Source of the DNA: DASQPR01 sp963836775
GTDB taxonomy: Bacteria; Actinomycetota; Actinomycetes; Mycobacteriales; Micromonosporaceae
DNA: 64,000 bases
Direction of reading: 5' to 3'
NCBI GenBank assembly: GCA_963836775.1
Contig: CAWIKR010000002.1
Location: 1,984,001 to 2,048,000 of the forward strand
Shown here: positions 51,755-60,031 of the stretch, one piece after another
How positions within the stretch are numbered: the stretch's first letter is position 1
How the letters are laid out: every line of letters begins with the position of its first letter
The notes under the pieces: model-generated
The model's input: only the letters and a program-made list of their open reading frames with translations
Told to the model about the DNA's origin: nothing
Database searches by the model: none
Program-made: the position numbers and the translations under genes

Positions 51755-51913
51755 AAGATCGCAACAGGTGTGAGGTGGCGGCTGCCCGCCCGGACAAGAT
51801 CGCGACAGCCGTGAGACCAGTGCACTCGCGGCGCTGCTTGGCCAACCGTCAACTCACACCTGTCGCGATCTTGGGACGTGAGGGGACCGTCAGCTCACAC
51901 CTGTCGCGATCTC
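51755..51913 (+). repeat. Palindromic core 5
   Basis: 159 bp: motifs at 51755, 51796 (forward), 51853 and 51894 (inverted). It is followed by a short CGCCCGC-rich tail to about 51965, where unique sequence resumes. Confidence 0.95.
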
Positions 51914-51965
51914 TACGCCGCCCGCCGCCCGCCCGCCCACCGCCCGCCGGCCACCGCCCGCCGCA

Positions 51966-52145
51966 TCGCCTCGGCGTCCGCAGCTGCAGAAGTGATGCCG
52001 GTAACGGGCGGTCGGCACCTGATCATGGTCGTTCCGTCCGCATTCGCGCTCGTGGGTGGCACAAAAGGTCGGCATACGATGAGTGGCATCCAGGTAACTC
52101 TGAGGTTGCGCACAGAATCGAACGAGTTTGCGGTGATAGACCTCT
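51966..52145. other. Unique region between repeat array and regulator gene
   Basis: About 180 bases of less GC-rich, non-repeated sequence that should hold the promoter of the module 2 regulator. No strong -10 element at leaderless distance and no clear ribosome-binding site were found. Confidence 0.4.
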
Positions 52146-52169
52146 GTGGTGCGTCCAAATTCTGAGCTC

Positions 52170-52889
52170 ATGACCCGCGAGCCGGCCGTTCGGCAGACCC
52201 GCATCCTCGTCGTCGACGACGAGCCGAACATCTGTGCGCTCCTGTCGGCCACCCTCCGGCTGACCGAGTTCGAGGTGCGTACCGCCAGCGGCGGCAGCGA
52301 AGCGCTGATCGCCGCCGAGGAGTTTGAGCCCGATCTTGTGGTGCTCGACGTAATGCTCCCGGATCTTGACGGCTTCCAGGTGGCCCGCCGGCTGCGGGCC
52401 AGCCGCCCGGTGCCGGTGCTATTCCTGACAGCTCGCGATGCCGTCGAAGACCGGATCTCCGGCCTCACCGTCGGCGCCGACGACTACGTGACGAAGCCGT
52501 TCAGCCTGGAAGAGGTAGTGCTGCGGATCCGGGCCATTCTGCGGCGCAGCCAGCCTGAGATCGACTTCTCCCCGGACTCCGTGCTGACCTACGCTGACCT
52601 GGAGATGGACGAGGACGCGCACGAGGTCCGGCGCGGCGGCAAGCTGATCGACCTGTCGCCGACCGAGTTCAACCTGCTCCGCTATCTGATCACCAACGCG
52701 GGTCGGGTGGTCAGCAAGGCGCAGATCCTGGACCGGGTGTGGAATTACGACTTCGGCGGCGACGGCCGGATCGTCGAGTCCTACGTCTACTATCTGCGGC
52801 GCAAGATCGACAAGCTCGGACCGCCCCTGATTCACACGGTCCGCGGTGTCGGATATGCGCTGCGACTGCCGCGAGGTTCCGAAGAGTGA
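52170..52889 (+). CDS. OmpR-family response regulator (module 2)
   Basis: A 239-residue regulator: receiver with RILVVDDEPNICALL, phosphoacceptor Asp in VVLDVMLPDLDG, LTARDAVED and VTKPFSLEE; winged helix with LSPTEFNLLRYLITNAGRVVS and ESYVYYLRRKID. The start is either the ATG at 52170 or GTG 52146, which adds eight residues. The stop overlaps the kinase start as GTGA. It should control the exporter that follows in the same direction. It resembles the TcrA/PrrA-like regulators common in actinobacteria. Confidence 0.93.
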   Translation: MTREPAVRQTRILVVDDEPNICALLSATLRLTEFEVRTASGGSEALIAAEEFEPDLVVLDVMLPDLDGFQVARRLRASRPVPVLFLTARDAVEDRISGLTVGADDYVTKPFSLEEVVLRIRAILRRSQPEIDFSPDSVLTYADLEMDEDAHEVRRGGKLIDLSPTEFNLLRYLITNAGRVVSKAQILDRVWNYDFGGDGRIVESYVYYLRRKIDKLGPPLIHTVRGVGYALRLPRGSEE

Positions 52890-54454
52890 GGCTCCGGCCG
52901 TGGCGGCAATGGACGCTGCGCAGTCGGATGGTGGTCGTGGTCGCCGCCCTGGCGGCGGTGGCCTTGATCGCCGCCAACGTGGCCGGCGCGCTGCTGCTGC
53001 GGTCCTATCTGCTGGACCGGACCGACTCGCAGCTGCGGGTCGGCACCCACGGTCCGCGCTTCGGTGGCGGCACCGACTTCGGCTTCCGCCGGCCCATGAG
53101 CATCGGCCCGGACATCCTGTTCTACGTCTACAACGGCAACGGCCAGCTGGTCTACTCGCCGGCCGACGCGGCGCCCGACGGCGATACCTATAGCGGTCCC
53201 ACCCCGAAGCTCGGCGGCTGGTCCAACGTGAAGACCAAGATCGACGAGAATCCGTTCACGGTCAGCGGCACCGACGGCACGCCGTGGCGGGTGATCGTGA
53301 CCGACGCGCCGCAGAGCAACAACACCATCGTCACCGCGGTTTCGCTGCATGAGGTCAACCAGACCGTGCGCAGCCTCGTCTATATCGACCTGATCGTGAC
53401 GGCGCTGATTCTGCTTCTCATGGTGATCGCCGCGGCCAAGGTGGTGAAACTCGGCCTACGGCCGCTGACCGATATGGAAGACATGGCGACCGAGATCGCG
53501 GGCTCCAGCGACCTGTCGATCCGGGCCGCCGAAGACTCGCACACCGAGCCCGGGCGGCTCGGCATGGCCCTCAACGCGATGCTGGTCCGCGTCGAGGGTG
53601 CGCTGGGTGCGCGTACGGCGTCGGAGCAGCGGCTGCGCCAGTTCCTCGCGGACGCCTCGCATGAGCTGCGCACACCGCTCACCTCGATCCAAGGGTTTGC
53701 CGAGCTGTACCGGCGCGGCGGTACCCCGCCCGGCCCGGAACTCGACGAGGCCATGGGGCGGATCGAGAGCGAGGTCGGGCGGATGCGCGTACTCGTGAAC
53801 GATCTTCTTCTGCTGGCCCGCCTCGATGAGGAACGGCCTCTCGCACAGCAACCCGTCGACCTGCTCGCGGTCGCCGCCGAAACGGTGCGGGACGCGCACG
53901 TCCGGGTCCCCACCCGCTTCGTCCAGCTGGCCGCCATGGAGGACGCGTTCGACACGTTCGAGCCGGTGACCGTGCTCGGAGACGCGGACCGCCTGCGGCA
54001 GGTGGCGACCAACCTGATCTCCAATGCCATCAGCCACACGCCTGACGACACCCAGATCGTGGTACGCGTCGGCTTGTCCACGTTTGACCAAGCCGCACCG
54101 GCACCGAGCGCGTCAATCGGTCGCGAACTGGCCGACGGTGAGCGTGTCGCGGTCCTCGAGGTCGACGACAGTGGTCCCGGCATCGAGGGCGCCGATGCGG
54201 CCCGGGTGTTCCAGCGGCTCTACCGGGCCGACCGCAGCCGGCGCCGTGGTTCCGGCGGTGGAGCCGGCCTCGGCCTGGCGATCGTCGCCGCCATCGTGAC
54301 CGCCCATGAGGGCCGAGTCGAGCTCGTCACCGCTCCCGGAGCCGGGTGTCGATTCCGGGTGCTGCTGCCGGCCGTCACTGAACCTGATGACGAGCTAGGC
54401 GATTCCGAGCTATCTCCCAGCTTTCCTCAGGTTGACGTCGAGCCGCTTGTCTGA
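52886..54454 (+). CDS. Sensor histidine kinase (module 2)
   Basis: A 522-residue membrane kinase. Helix one (about 12-35) and helix two (about 160-185) enclose an extracytoplasmic domain of ~125 residues with no recognised fold (GPDILFYVYNGNGQLVYSPAD suggests a PAS-like strand order). HAMP follows, then HisKA with DASHELRTPLTSIQGFAELYRRGG, and HATPase_c with SNAISHTPDDT, DDSGPGIEG and GGGAGLGLAIVAAIVTAHEG. GTG 52886 overlaps the regulator stop; the longer open frame upstream is inside the regulator gene. Confidence 0.93.
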   Translation: MRLRPWRQWTLRSRMVVVVAALAAVALIAANVAGALLLRSYLLDRTDSQLRVGTHGPRFGGGTDFGFRRPMSIGPDILFYVYNGNGQLVYSPADAAPDGDTYSGPTPKLGGWSNVKTKIDENPFTVSGTDGTPWRVIVTDAPQSNNTIVTAVSLHEVNQTVRSLVYIDLIVTALILLLMVIAAAKVVKLGLRPLTDMEDMATEIAGSSDLSIRAAEDSHTEPGRLGMALNAMLVRVEGALGARTASEQRLRQFLADASHELRTPLTSIQGFAELYRRGGTPPGPELDEAMGRIESEVGRMRVLVNDLLLLARLDEERPLAQQPVDLLAVAAETVRDAHVRVPTRFVQLAAMEDAFDTFEPVTVLGDADRLRQVATNLISNAISHTPDDTQIVVRVGLSTFDQAAPAPSASIGRELADGERVAVLEVDDSGPGIEGADAARVFQRLYRADRSRRRGSGGGAGLGLAIVAAIVTAHEGRVELVTAPGAGCRFRVLLPAVTEPDDELGDSELSPSFPQVDVEPLV

Positions 54455-54493
54455 AGATTCCGCACATGCAATTTCGGAGTCTTCGGCCGACGC

Positions 54494-55682
54494 GTGCGCC
54501 TCGGCGTAAACGCCGCGCTGGTCGCCGTGATCGTGGTCGGTGGAGTCTGGGCCTACCAGACCGTTTGGGGTGGATCCGCGGCCAGCGCCGCGCCCTCGAC
54601 ATCGAGCCGGCGGGCCGCGGCGACCGTTGCTGACGTCTCGGAGACCGTGTCCACATCGGCGACGGTGGCCAGTTCCAATGTCGTCACGGCGAATTTCACC
54701 ACCACCGGCACCGTCACGAAGATCTACGTCAAGCTGGGACAGCACGTCACCAAGGGCCAGAAGCTGGCCCGGATTGACGCCACCACCGTCCGAGCAGCAG
54801 CTGACCACCGCCGATGACAACCTGACGGCGGCGAAGGACTCCCTCAGTCGCGCCAAGGACACGGGCGACACCTCGTCCATCGACACGGCACAGGCACAGG
54901 TGGACTCGGCTCAGGACGCGGTGAATTCGGCGCAGGCCGCCGTCGATGGCACGGTTCTCTACGCGCCGATCACCGGCACGATCATCGCGCAAAACGGAGT
55001 CGTCGGCGCGTCCTCCGGGAGCAGCGGCGGCAGTGGTGGCAGCGGCGGCAGTGGCGGCGGTAGCGGGAGCAGCAGCTCGTTCAGCTCGGGCGGGTTCATC
55101 CAGATCGCCGACCTGACGAAGATGGAAGTCGATGCGGACTTCCCGGAGGCCGACGCCACCAAGTTGAAGACCGGCCAGACGGCGCGGATCACCTGGAACG
55201 CGCTCAGCGGCGCGACCGCGTCCGGCACCGTCTCGTCGATCGACCCGACCGCCACGACCAGCAACAACGTGGTCACCTACGGCGTCGTGGTGAAGCTGAC
55301 GTCGCTGCCGACCGGGATCCGGATCGGGCAGACGACCACCGTCGTGGTGACCATCGCGTCGAAGGCGAACGTGCTGTCGGTGCCGTCGACGGCGGTCACC
55401 ACGGTCGGTGGGCTGAGCTTCGTCAACGTCATGACCAACGGCGTCGAGACGCGTACGCCGATCCAGATCGGCTTGGTCGGCGACGCGCTGACCGAAGTCA
55501 CCTCGGGACTCAACGAGGGTCAGGAAGTCGTGCTTCCGGCCGCGGCCTCGACGTCGACGTCGAACAATCCGTTCGCCAACCTGGGCGGCGGCCTCGGCGG
55601 CCTGGGCGGGGCCGGCGGGTTCGGTGGCGGTGGCGGGTTCAACCGAGGCGGCGCCGGCGGCACTGGCGGCGGTGGCCGGTGA
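54494..55682 (+). pseudogene. Efflux adaptor of module 2, frameshifted
   Basis: About 395 residues of a HlyD/MacA-like adaptor in two frames. Frame one gives a signal-anchor (MRLGVNAALVAVIVVGGVWAY) and TKIYVKLGQHVTKGQKLARIDATTV; near 54794-54797 the frame moves by one, and EQQLTTADDNLTAAKDSL (helical hairpin), LYAPITGTIIAQNGVVG (lipoyl half), a Gly/Ser linker, the barrel and a Gly-rich tail follow. Removing one C from GTCCGAG gives a continuous TTVEQQLTTADD. The gene keeps GTGA overlap with the ATPase, and its partners are intact, so a base-calling error is quite possible. If real, the exporter lacks its adaptor. Confidence 0.85.
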
Positions 55683-56407
55683 GCCACCGTCCCGTCCTGC
55701 AGGTGCAGAACCTGGTCAAGACCTATGGCTTGGGTGACACCGAGGTGCACGCCTTGCGTGGCATCGATCTGACCGTGGAGCGCGGCGACTACGTCGCGAT
55801 CATGGGCTCGTCCGGTTCCGGCAAGTCCACGCTGATGAACATCCTCGGCTGCCTGGACGTGGCCACCACCGGGAAATACTGGCTGGACGGCGTCGACGTC
55901 AGCGAACTCAACGACCGCCAGCTGGCACTGGTCCGCAACCGCCGGATCGGGTTCGTGTTCCAGTCGTTCAACCTGATCCCGCGCACCACCGCACTGGCCA
56001 ACGTCGAGCTGCCCCTCGCGTACGCGGGAGTCAAAGCCACCGAACGGCGTCGTCGCGCCCGGGCCGCCCTGGACCTGGTCGGCCTCGGCGATCGCGGCAA
56101 CCATGAGCCCAACCAGCTCTCCGGCGGTCAGCAGCAGCGGGTCGCGGTGGCTCGGGCCCTGGTGACCGCCCCGGCTCTGGTGCTGGCCGACGAGCCGACC
56201 GGAAACCTGGACAGCCACTCGACCGCGGAAGTGCTGAGCGTTCTGGACCGGTTGAACCGCTCGGGCCGCACCATCGTCCTGATCACGCATGAGCCGGACG
56301 TCGCCGATCACGCCCGCCGGTTGATCCGGCTGGTCGACGGCCACATCGTCACAGACGTGCGGCACCGCCCACTGCCCTACATGGAACGGCAGGTGAGCCT
56401 CGCGTGA
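55679..56407 (+). CDS. MacB-type ABC transporter ATP-binding protein (module 2)
   Basis: A 242-residue LolD/MacB-type ATPase: MGSSGSGKSTLMNILGCLD (Walker A), FVFQSFNLIPR (Q loop), LSGGQQQRVAVARAL, LVLADEPTGNLD and ITHEPDVADHA. It overlaps the adaptor and the permease by four bases each. The C-terminal end after the H loop (ADHARRLIRLVDGHIVTD) is normal. It should power the FtsX-fold permease encoded next. Confidence 0.95.
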   Translation: MSHRPVLQVQNLVKTYGLGDTEVHALRGIDLTVERGDYVAIMGSSGSGKSTLMNILGCLDVATTGKYWLDGVDVSELNDRQLALVRNRRIGFVFQSFNLIPRTTALANVELPLAYAGVKATERRRRARAALDLVGLGDRGNHEPNQLSGGQQQRVAVARALVTAPALVLADEPTGNLDSHSTAEVLSVLDRLNRSGRTIVLITHEPDVADHARRLIRLVDGHIVTDVRHRPLPYMERQVSLA

Positions 56408-57612
56408 ACCCGATCGAGACGATCCGCTTCGCTCTGCGTGGCGTCGCCGCCAACAAGTTGCGGTCCGGGCTGACAGTGCTCGGCATCCTGATCGGCGTTG
56501 GCGCCGTGATCCTGCTGGTCGCGGTCGGCACCGGCTCGTCCCGGGCGATCCAGGCGAGCATCGAGCGGCTCGGCACCAACACCCTCACGGTCCAGGCCGG
56601 CGGCGGCCGTTCATTCGGCTCCAGCAGCCGCAGCACGGATCTGACGCCGGAGATGGCCGATGCGCTTGTGGACCCGGCCCTGGCTCCGCACGTGCGGTCG
56701 GCATCCCCGGTGGTGACCGCGTCCGAGTCGGCCACCTACGACGGCACCGACCACACCATCGGTCAGTTCATCGGCACCGCGCCGGCATACCTGGCGGCCG
56801 CCAACTACTCGGTGGCCAAGGGCGCGCCGTTCACCACCTCCGACGTCACCGCCAACCGCAAGGTGGTGCTGATCGGTCAGACGGTCGCCGACGATCTGTT
56901 CCCGGACATCGACCCGATCGGCAAGCAGATCACCGTCGGCGGCACTCTGTTCACCGTCAGCGGAGTGCTCGCGGACAAGGGCTCGACCGGCTTCCAGGAC
57001 GCCAACGACGTGGCGATCGCGCCGGTCAGCGCGGTCCGCGCGTCGCTGACCGGATATGGCTCGCTGAGCCAGATCCTGGTCCAGGCCACCGCGCCGGACA
57101 CGGTCACCGAGGCGCAGAACGAGATCACCTCGATCCTCAACACCAAGCTCAAGGTGACCAACACGTCGAACGAGCCGTTCCGGATCCTGAACCAGGCCGA
57201 GCTGCTGTCGACGCGTACCGACACCGCGAAGACGTTCACCGTGCTCCTCGGCGCGGTCGCCGGCATCTCGCTGCTGGTCGGCGGCATCGGGATCACCAAC
57301 ATCATGATGGTCACGGTCACCGAACGGACCCGGGAGATCGGCATCCGCAAGGCGCTCGGCGCTCGGCGGCGCACCATCATGACCCAGTTCATGGTGGAGG
57401 CGACCGTGCTCTCGGTGCTGGGCGGCCTGCTCGGTGTCGCCGCTGCCCTGATCGGCAGCCAGTTCTCCATCGTCGGCGTGACGCCGGTGATCGTCCCGAG
57501 CTCGATCGCGCTGGCGCTGGGCGTGTCGATCGCGATCGGGCTCTTCTTCGGTTCCTATCCGGCCAGCCGCGCCGCGTCCCTGCGTCCGATTGAGGCATTG
57601 CGTTATGAGTAG
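56404..57612 (+). CDS. MacB/FtsX-type ABC permease (module 2)
   Basis: A 402-residue permease of typical MacB layout: one N-terminal helix (about 20-42, LTVLGILIGVGAVILLVAV), a periplasmic-type MacB domain (about 45-270) and three C-terminal helices with GGIGITNIMMVTVTERTREIGIRKALGARRR as the coupling segment. It ends PASRAASLRPIEALRYE, the usual family C-terminus. The next gene starts inside its last codons. Confidence 0.95.
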   Translation: MNPIETIRFALRGVAANKLRSGLTVLGILIGVGAVILLVAVGTGSSRAIQASIERLGTNTLTVQAGGGRSFGSSSRSTDLTPEMADALVDPALAPHVRSASPVVTASESATYDGTDHTIGQFIGTAPAYLAAANYSVAKGAPFTTSDVTANRKVVLIGQTVADDLFPDIDPIGKQITVGGTLFTVSGVLADKGSTGFQDANDVAIAPVSAVRASLTGYGSLSQILVQATAPDTVTEAQNEITSILNTKLKVTNTSNEPFRILNQAELLSTRTDTAKTFTVLLGAVAGISLLVGGIGITNIMMVTVTERTREIGIRKALGARRRTIMTQFMVEATVLSVLGGLLGVAAALIGSQFSIVGVTPVIVPSSIALALGVSIAIGLFFGSYPASRAASLRPIEALRYE

Positions 57613-58351
57613 CGAGATCCCCGTGCAGACCGCACCCATGACCCCGGTCGAGGGCGACATGCACCTCGAGGCCGACGACACGCAGGTGCTTCCAGTGACC
57701 GCCGGCGAGGTGACCGCGGACGCCGACGCCGTTGATGCGGACCACGACGCGGTGGCCGCGGACCACGAGGCGCGGGGCTCGGTCGCGGAGGTGCCGATCG
57801 ATGCGGAGGACAGCGTCGCGGACGAGCTTGCCTCCGACCCCTTCACCGACGACCTGTCCACCGAGCTGGCGACCGCGGCCGGGAAGCGATGGCGGAACCG
57901 TTCCACCGTGGCCCTCGGCGCCGCCGCCCTGATCGTGGTGGGCTTCCTCGGCGGCGTGCTGGTGCAGAAGAACTTCGGCTCGTCCGGCAGCGGCACCGCG
58001 GACAACGCCCGGCGTACCGGATTCATCGGCGGCAACTTCCCCGGCGGGTTCACCCGCGGCGGCACCGGCACGGGCACGGGCACGGGCGGCACTGGCACCG
58101 GCGGCACCAGGACCGGCACCGGCGGCACCACCCAGACCGGCACCATCGTGCTGGTCGACGGCACCACCATCTACGTCAAGCTCGCCAGCGGGGACACCGT
58201 CACCGTGAAGACGAGCGGCGACACCAAGGTCTCCCTCGCCTCAACGGCGAAGGTCGGCTCGCTGAAGAAGGGGCAGCAGGTGACCTTTGCCGGGTCGACG
58301 GACTCATCGACCGGGACCGTTACCGCGACGTCCGTGACAGCGTCGAAGTAG
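57605..58351 (+). CDS. Membrane-anchored DUF5666-like protein (module 2)
   Basis: A 248-residue protein: an acidic cytoplasmic head (about 1-95), one helix (about 104-124), a Gly/Thr-rich repeat linker (about 140-180) and a small C-terminal beta domain (TGTIVLVDGTTIYVKLASGDTVTVKTSGDTKVS), like the DUF5666 domain found with actinobacterial exporters. It overlaps the permease gene by eight bases and closes the operon. It may sit outside the membrane as an accessory or sensor for the exporter. Confidence 0.78.
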   Translation: MSSEIPVQTAPMTPVEGDMHLEADDTQVLPVTAGEVTADADAVDADHDAVAADHEARGSVAEVPIDAEDSVADELASDPFTDDLSTELATAAGKRWRNRSTVALGAAALIVVGFLGGVLVQKNFGSSGSGTADNARRTGFIGGNFPGGFTRGGTGTGTGTGGTGTGGTRTGTGGTTQTGTIVLVDGTTIYVKLASGDTVTVKTSGDTKVSLASTAKVGSLKKGQQVTFAGSTDSSTGTVTATSVTASK

Positions 58352-58388
58352 TAGCGGCGGTCGCCCCGAACGACGGGCGAGCGAGGTT

Positions 58389-58429
58389 GGTGGGCGCGTG
58401 ACTTGAAGGGGGTCGCGCGCCCACCTTTT
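58389..58429 (+). terminator. Rho-independent terminator of module 2
   Basis: GGTGGGCGCG and CGCGCCCACC form a perfect 10-bp stem with a 17-base loop, followed by TTTT. This is the clearest intrinsic terminator in the window. Confidence 0.85.
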
Positions 58430-58469
58430 CAAACCCCTTGGCGGTACGCGGATCCGGGCCCGACCGGCA

Positions 58470-58724
58470 TCAGTCCGTGGGCGTCACGATCAGGCTGGTC
58501 AGCTGCCCCAGGTCGGTCAGCGCCTCACGAGCGCTCTCCTCGGCGGCCTCCAGCCGGCTCAGAATGTCGTCCGGATAGGCCCCGCGGACCAGGGCCTGCC
58601 GCGCGCCGACCGTGTGCACGATGGTGTCATTGATCTGGGCGGCCAGCGCCGCGCGCAGCCGCTCCGCAGTTTCGGCGCGTGCGGCATCCTGTTGTGCTCG
58701 TGCTTTGGCGCGCTGACCGAACAT
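58470..58724 (-). CDS. Small helical protein of unknown function
   Basis: An 84-residue, charged, Ala-rich protein that looks almost fully helical, possibly a coiled coil (RAETAERLRAALAAQIND, EAAEESAREALTDLGQL). No recognised domain. GGAGG about seven bases before the ATG at 58724 supports translation. It lies alone between the module 2 terminator and a divergent acetyltransferase gene. Confidence 0.65.
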   Translation of the reverse strand: MFGQRAKARAQQDAARAETAERLRAALAAQINDTIVHTVGARQALVRGAYPDDILSRLEAAEESAREALTDLGQLTSLIVTPTD

Positions 58725-58824
58725 CCGTCAGGCCTCCGCTTCTTGCCGGGGTGATCCGTAACCGTATGCACATTAGAACGTGGGTCCGGGTTTGGCGATC
58801 CGGGGACCAGCCGAGGAGGAACGG

Positions 58825-59346
58825 ATGGCGACGATCCGGGCCGCGACCGGAGCCGACGGGCACCGGTTGCAGGACATCGAGCGTCTCGGTGGCGAGGCGT
58901 TTCGCGCGCTCGGAATGGCGGCGATCGCGGACGACGAGCCGTTCACCGAAGACGAGCTGGCGCGCTATCGCGATGACGGGCACAGCTGGGTGGTCGTCGA
59001 CGACACTGATGTGCCGATGGGCTACCTGGTCGTCGAAGTCGTGGACGGGAACCTGCACGTCGAGCAGGTCACCATCGATCCGGTGTACGCCCGCCGGGGT
59101 CTCGGCGCGGCACTGATCGAGCACGCCGATGCGTACGCGGCCGCGCACCGGCACCCGGCCTTGACGTTGACCACCTTCACCGAGGTCCAGTGGAATGCGC
59201 CGTACTATCGGCGGCTCGGCTTCCGGGACATGACCGCCGCCGAGATCGGTCCGGAACTGGCCGCGGTCCGCCGCGTCGAAGCCGAGCACGGCCTGGACCG
59301 GTGGCCTCGGGTGTGCATGATTCGGCCGGTAGGTAGGTCGACGTAG
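58825..59346 (+). CDS. GNAT family N-acetyltransferase
   Basis: A 173-residue acetyl-CoA-dependent acyltransferase. The fold runs from MATIRAATGADGHRLQDIERL to the acetyl-CoA motif A, VEQVTIDPVYARRGLGAALIEHADAYA (R/Q-x-x-G-x-G/A is RRGLGA), and YYRRLGFRDMTAAEIG at motif B. GAGGAGGA at 58813-58820 supports the ATG at 58825. The substrate is unknown; similar proteins acetylate small amines or protein N-termini. Confidence 0.9.
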   Translation: MATIRAATGADGHRLQDIERLGGEAFRALGMAAIADDEPFTEDELARYRDDGHSWVVVDDTDVPMGYLVVEVVDGNLHVEQVTIDPVYARRGLGAALIEHADAYAAAHRHPALTLTTFTEVQWNAPYYRRLGFRDMTAAEIGPELAAVRRVEAEHGLDRWPRVCMIRPVGRST

Positions 59347-59395
59347 GCAGTTTTGCGTATGGCTGGGGCGCCGACCGCCGGGCAGGTTGGTCGTC

Positions 59396-60004
59396 ATGAC
59401 GATTCGTGGCGTGCTGTTCGACATCGGCGGAGTCCTGGAGCTCACCGGTCCGATGGATGAGGACCGGATCTGGGCTCCGCGCCTGGGGCTGACCCCGGAG
59501 CAGTACGCGGACCGGACCCGCGCGGTCTGGCGCGCCGGCAGCCTTGGCACGATGAGCCTGCCCGAGGTGCACGGCGGTCTGGCCGAAGCGCTGGACACCG
59601 ACGCCGACACGGTGACCGCGTTGATGGACGATGTCTGGATCCGCTACCTGGGCACCGCCAATCACGAGCTGATCGAGTTTGCCCGCGGCCTGCGCCCGCG
59701 CTACCGGACCGGGATCCTGAGCAACAGCTTCGTCGGTGCACGGGAGCGCGAGCAGCAGGCGTATGGCTTCGGGGACCTGGTCGACGAGGTCGTCTACTCG
59801 CACGAGATCGGTGTCGGCAAACCCGATCCGCGCAGCTACGAGACCGCGTGCGCGCGGCTCGGACTGCCCGCGGATGAGGTGGTCTTCGTCGACGACCACG
59901 AGGCGTGTGTGGACGGCGCTCGCGCGTACGGCATGAGCGCGATCCTCTTCACCGGCAACGCCGCAGTGATCGCGGAGGTGGACCGGCTGCTGGCGACCGG
60001 CTGA
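59396..60004 (+). CDS. HAD-IA family hydrolase
   Basis: A 202-residue phosphatase-like protein. Motif I is LFDIGGVLELTGP (D-x-G-G-V, with G in place of the second Asp, as seen in some non-phosphatase or dehalogenase-like members), motif II GILSNS, the Lys in GVGKPDPRSYE, and motif IV VVFVDDHEACVDGARAYGM. The start is the ATG at 59396 with CAGGTT seven bases upstream. Loss of the second nucleophile-site Asp means catalytic activity as a phosphatase should not be assumed. Confidence 0.85.
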   Translation: MTIRGVLFDIGGVLELTGPMDEDRIWAPRLGLTPEQYADRTRAVWRAGSLGTMSLPEVHGGLAEALDTDADTVTALMDDVWIRYLGTANHELIEFARGLRPRYRTGILSNSFVGAREREQQAYGFGDLVDEVVYSHEIGVGKPDPRSYETACARLGLPADEVVFVDDHEACVDGARAYGMSAILFTGNAAVIAEVDRLLATG

Positions 60005-60031
60005 GCCGGCCGCCAGCGAGTCCTGAGCGGG

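Noticed and set aside
51216..51852. Collagen-like open frames (PPGHRATG repeats) in the repeat array, on both strands
   Set aside because: An 8-bp repeat has no stops in any frame and gives an 8-residue repeat in all of them. Openness here is not evidence of a gene, and no ribosome-binding site or family match supports one.
50311..51965. CRISPR array
   Set aside because: Repeats alternate in orientation, the sequences between them are themselves repeated, spacing is 41/57/41 and not a unit of repeat plus unique spacer, and no cas gene is present.
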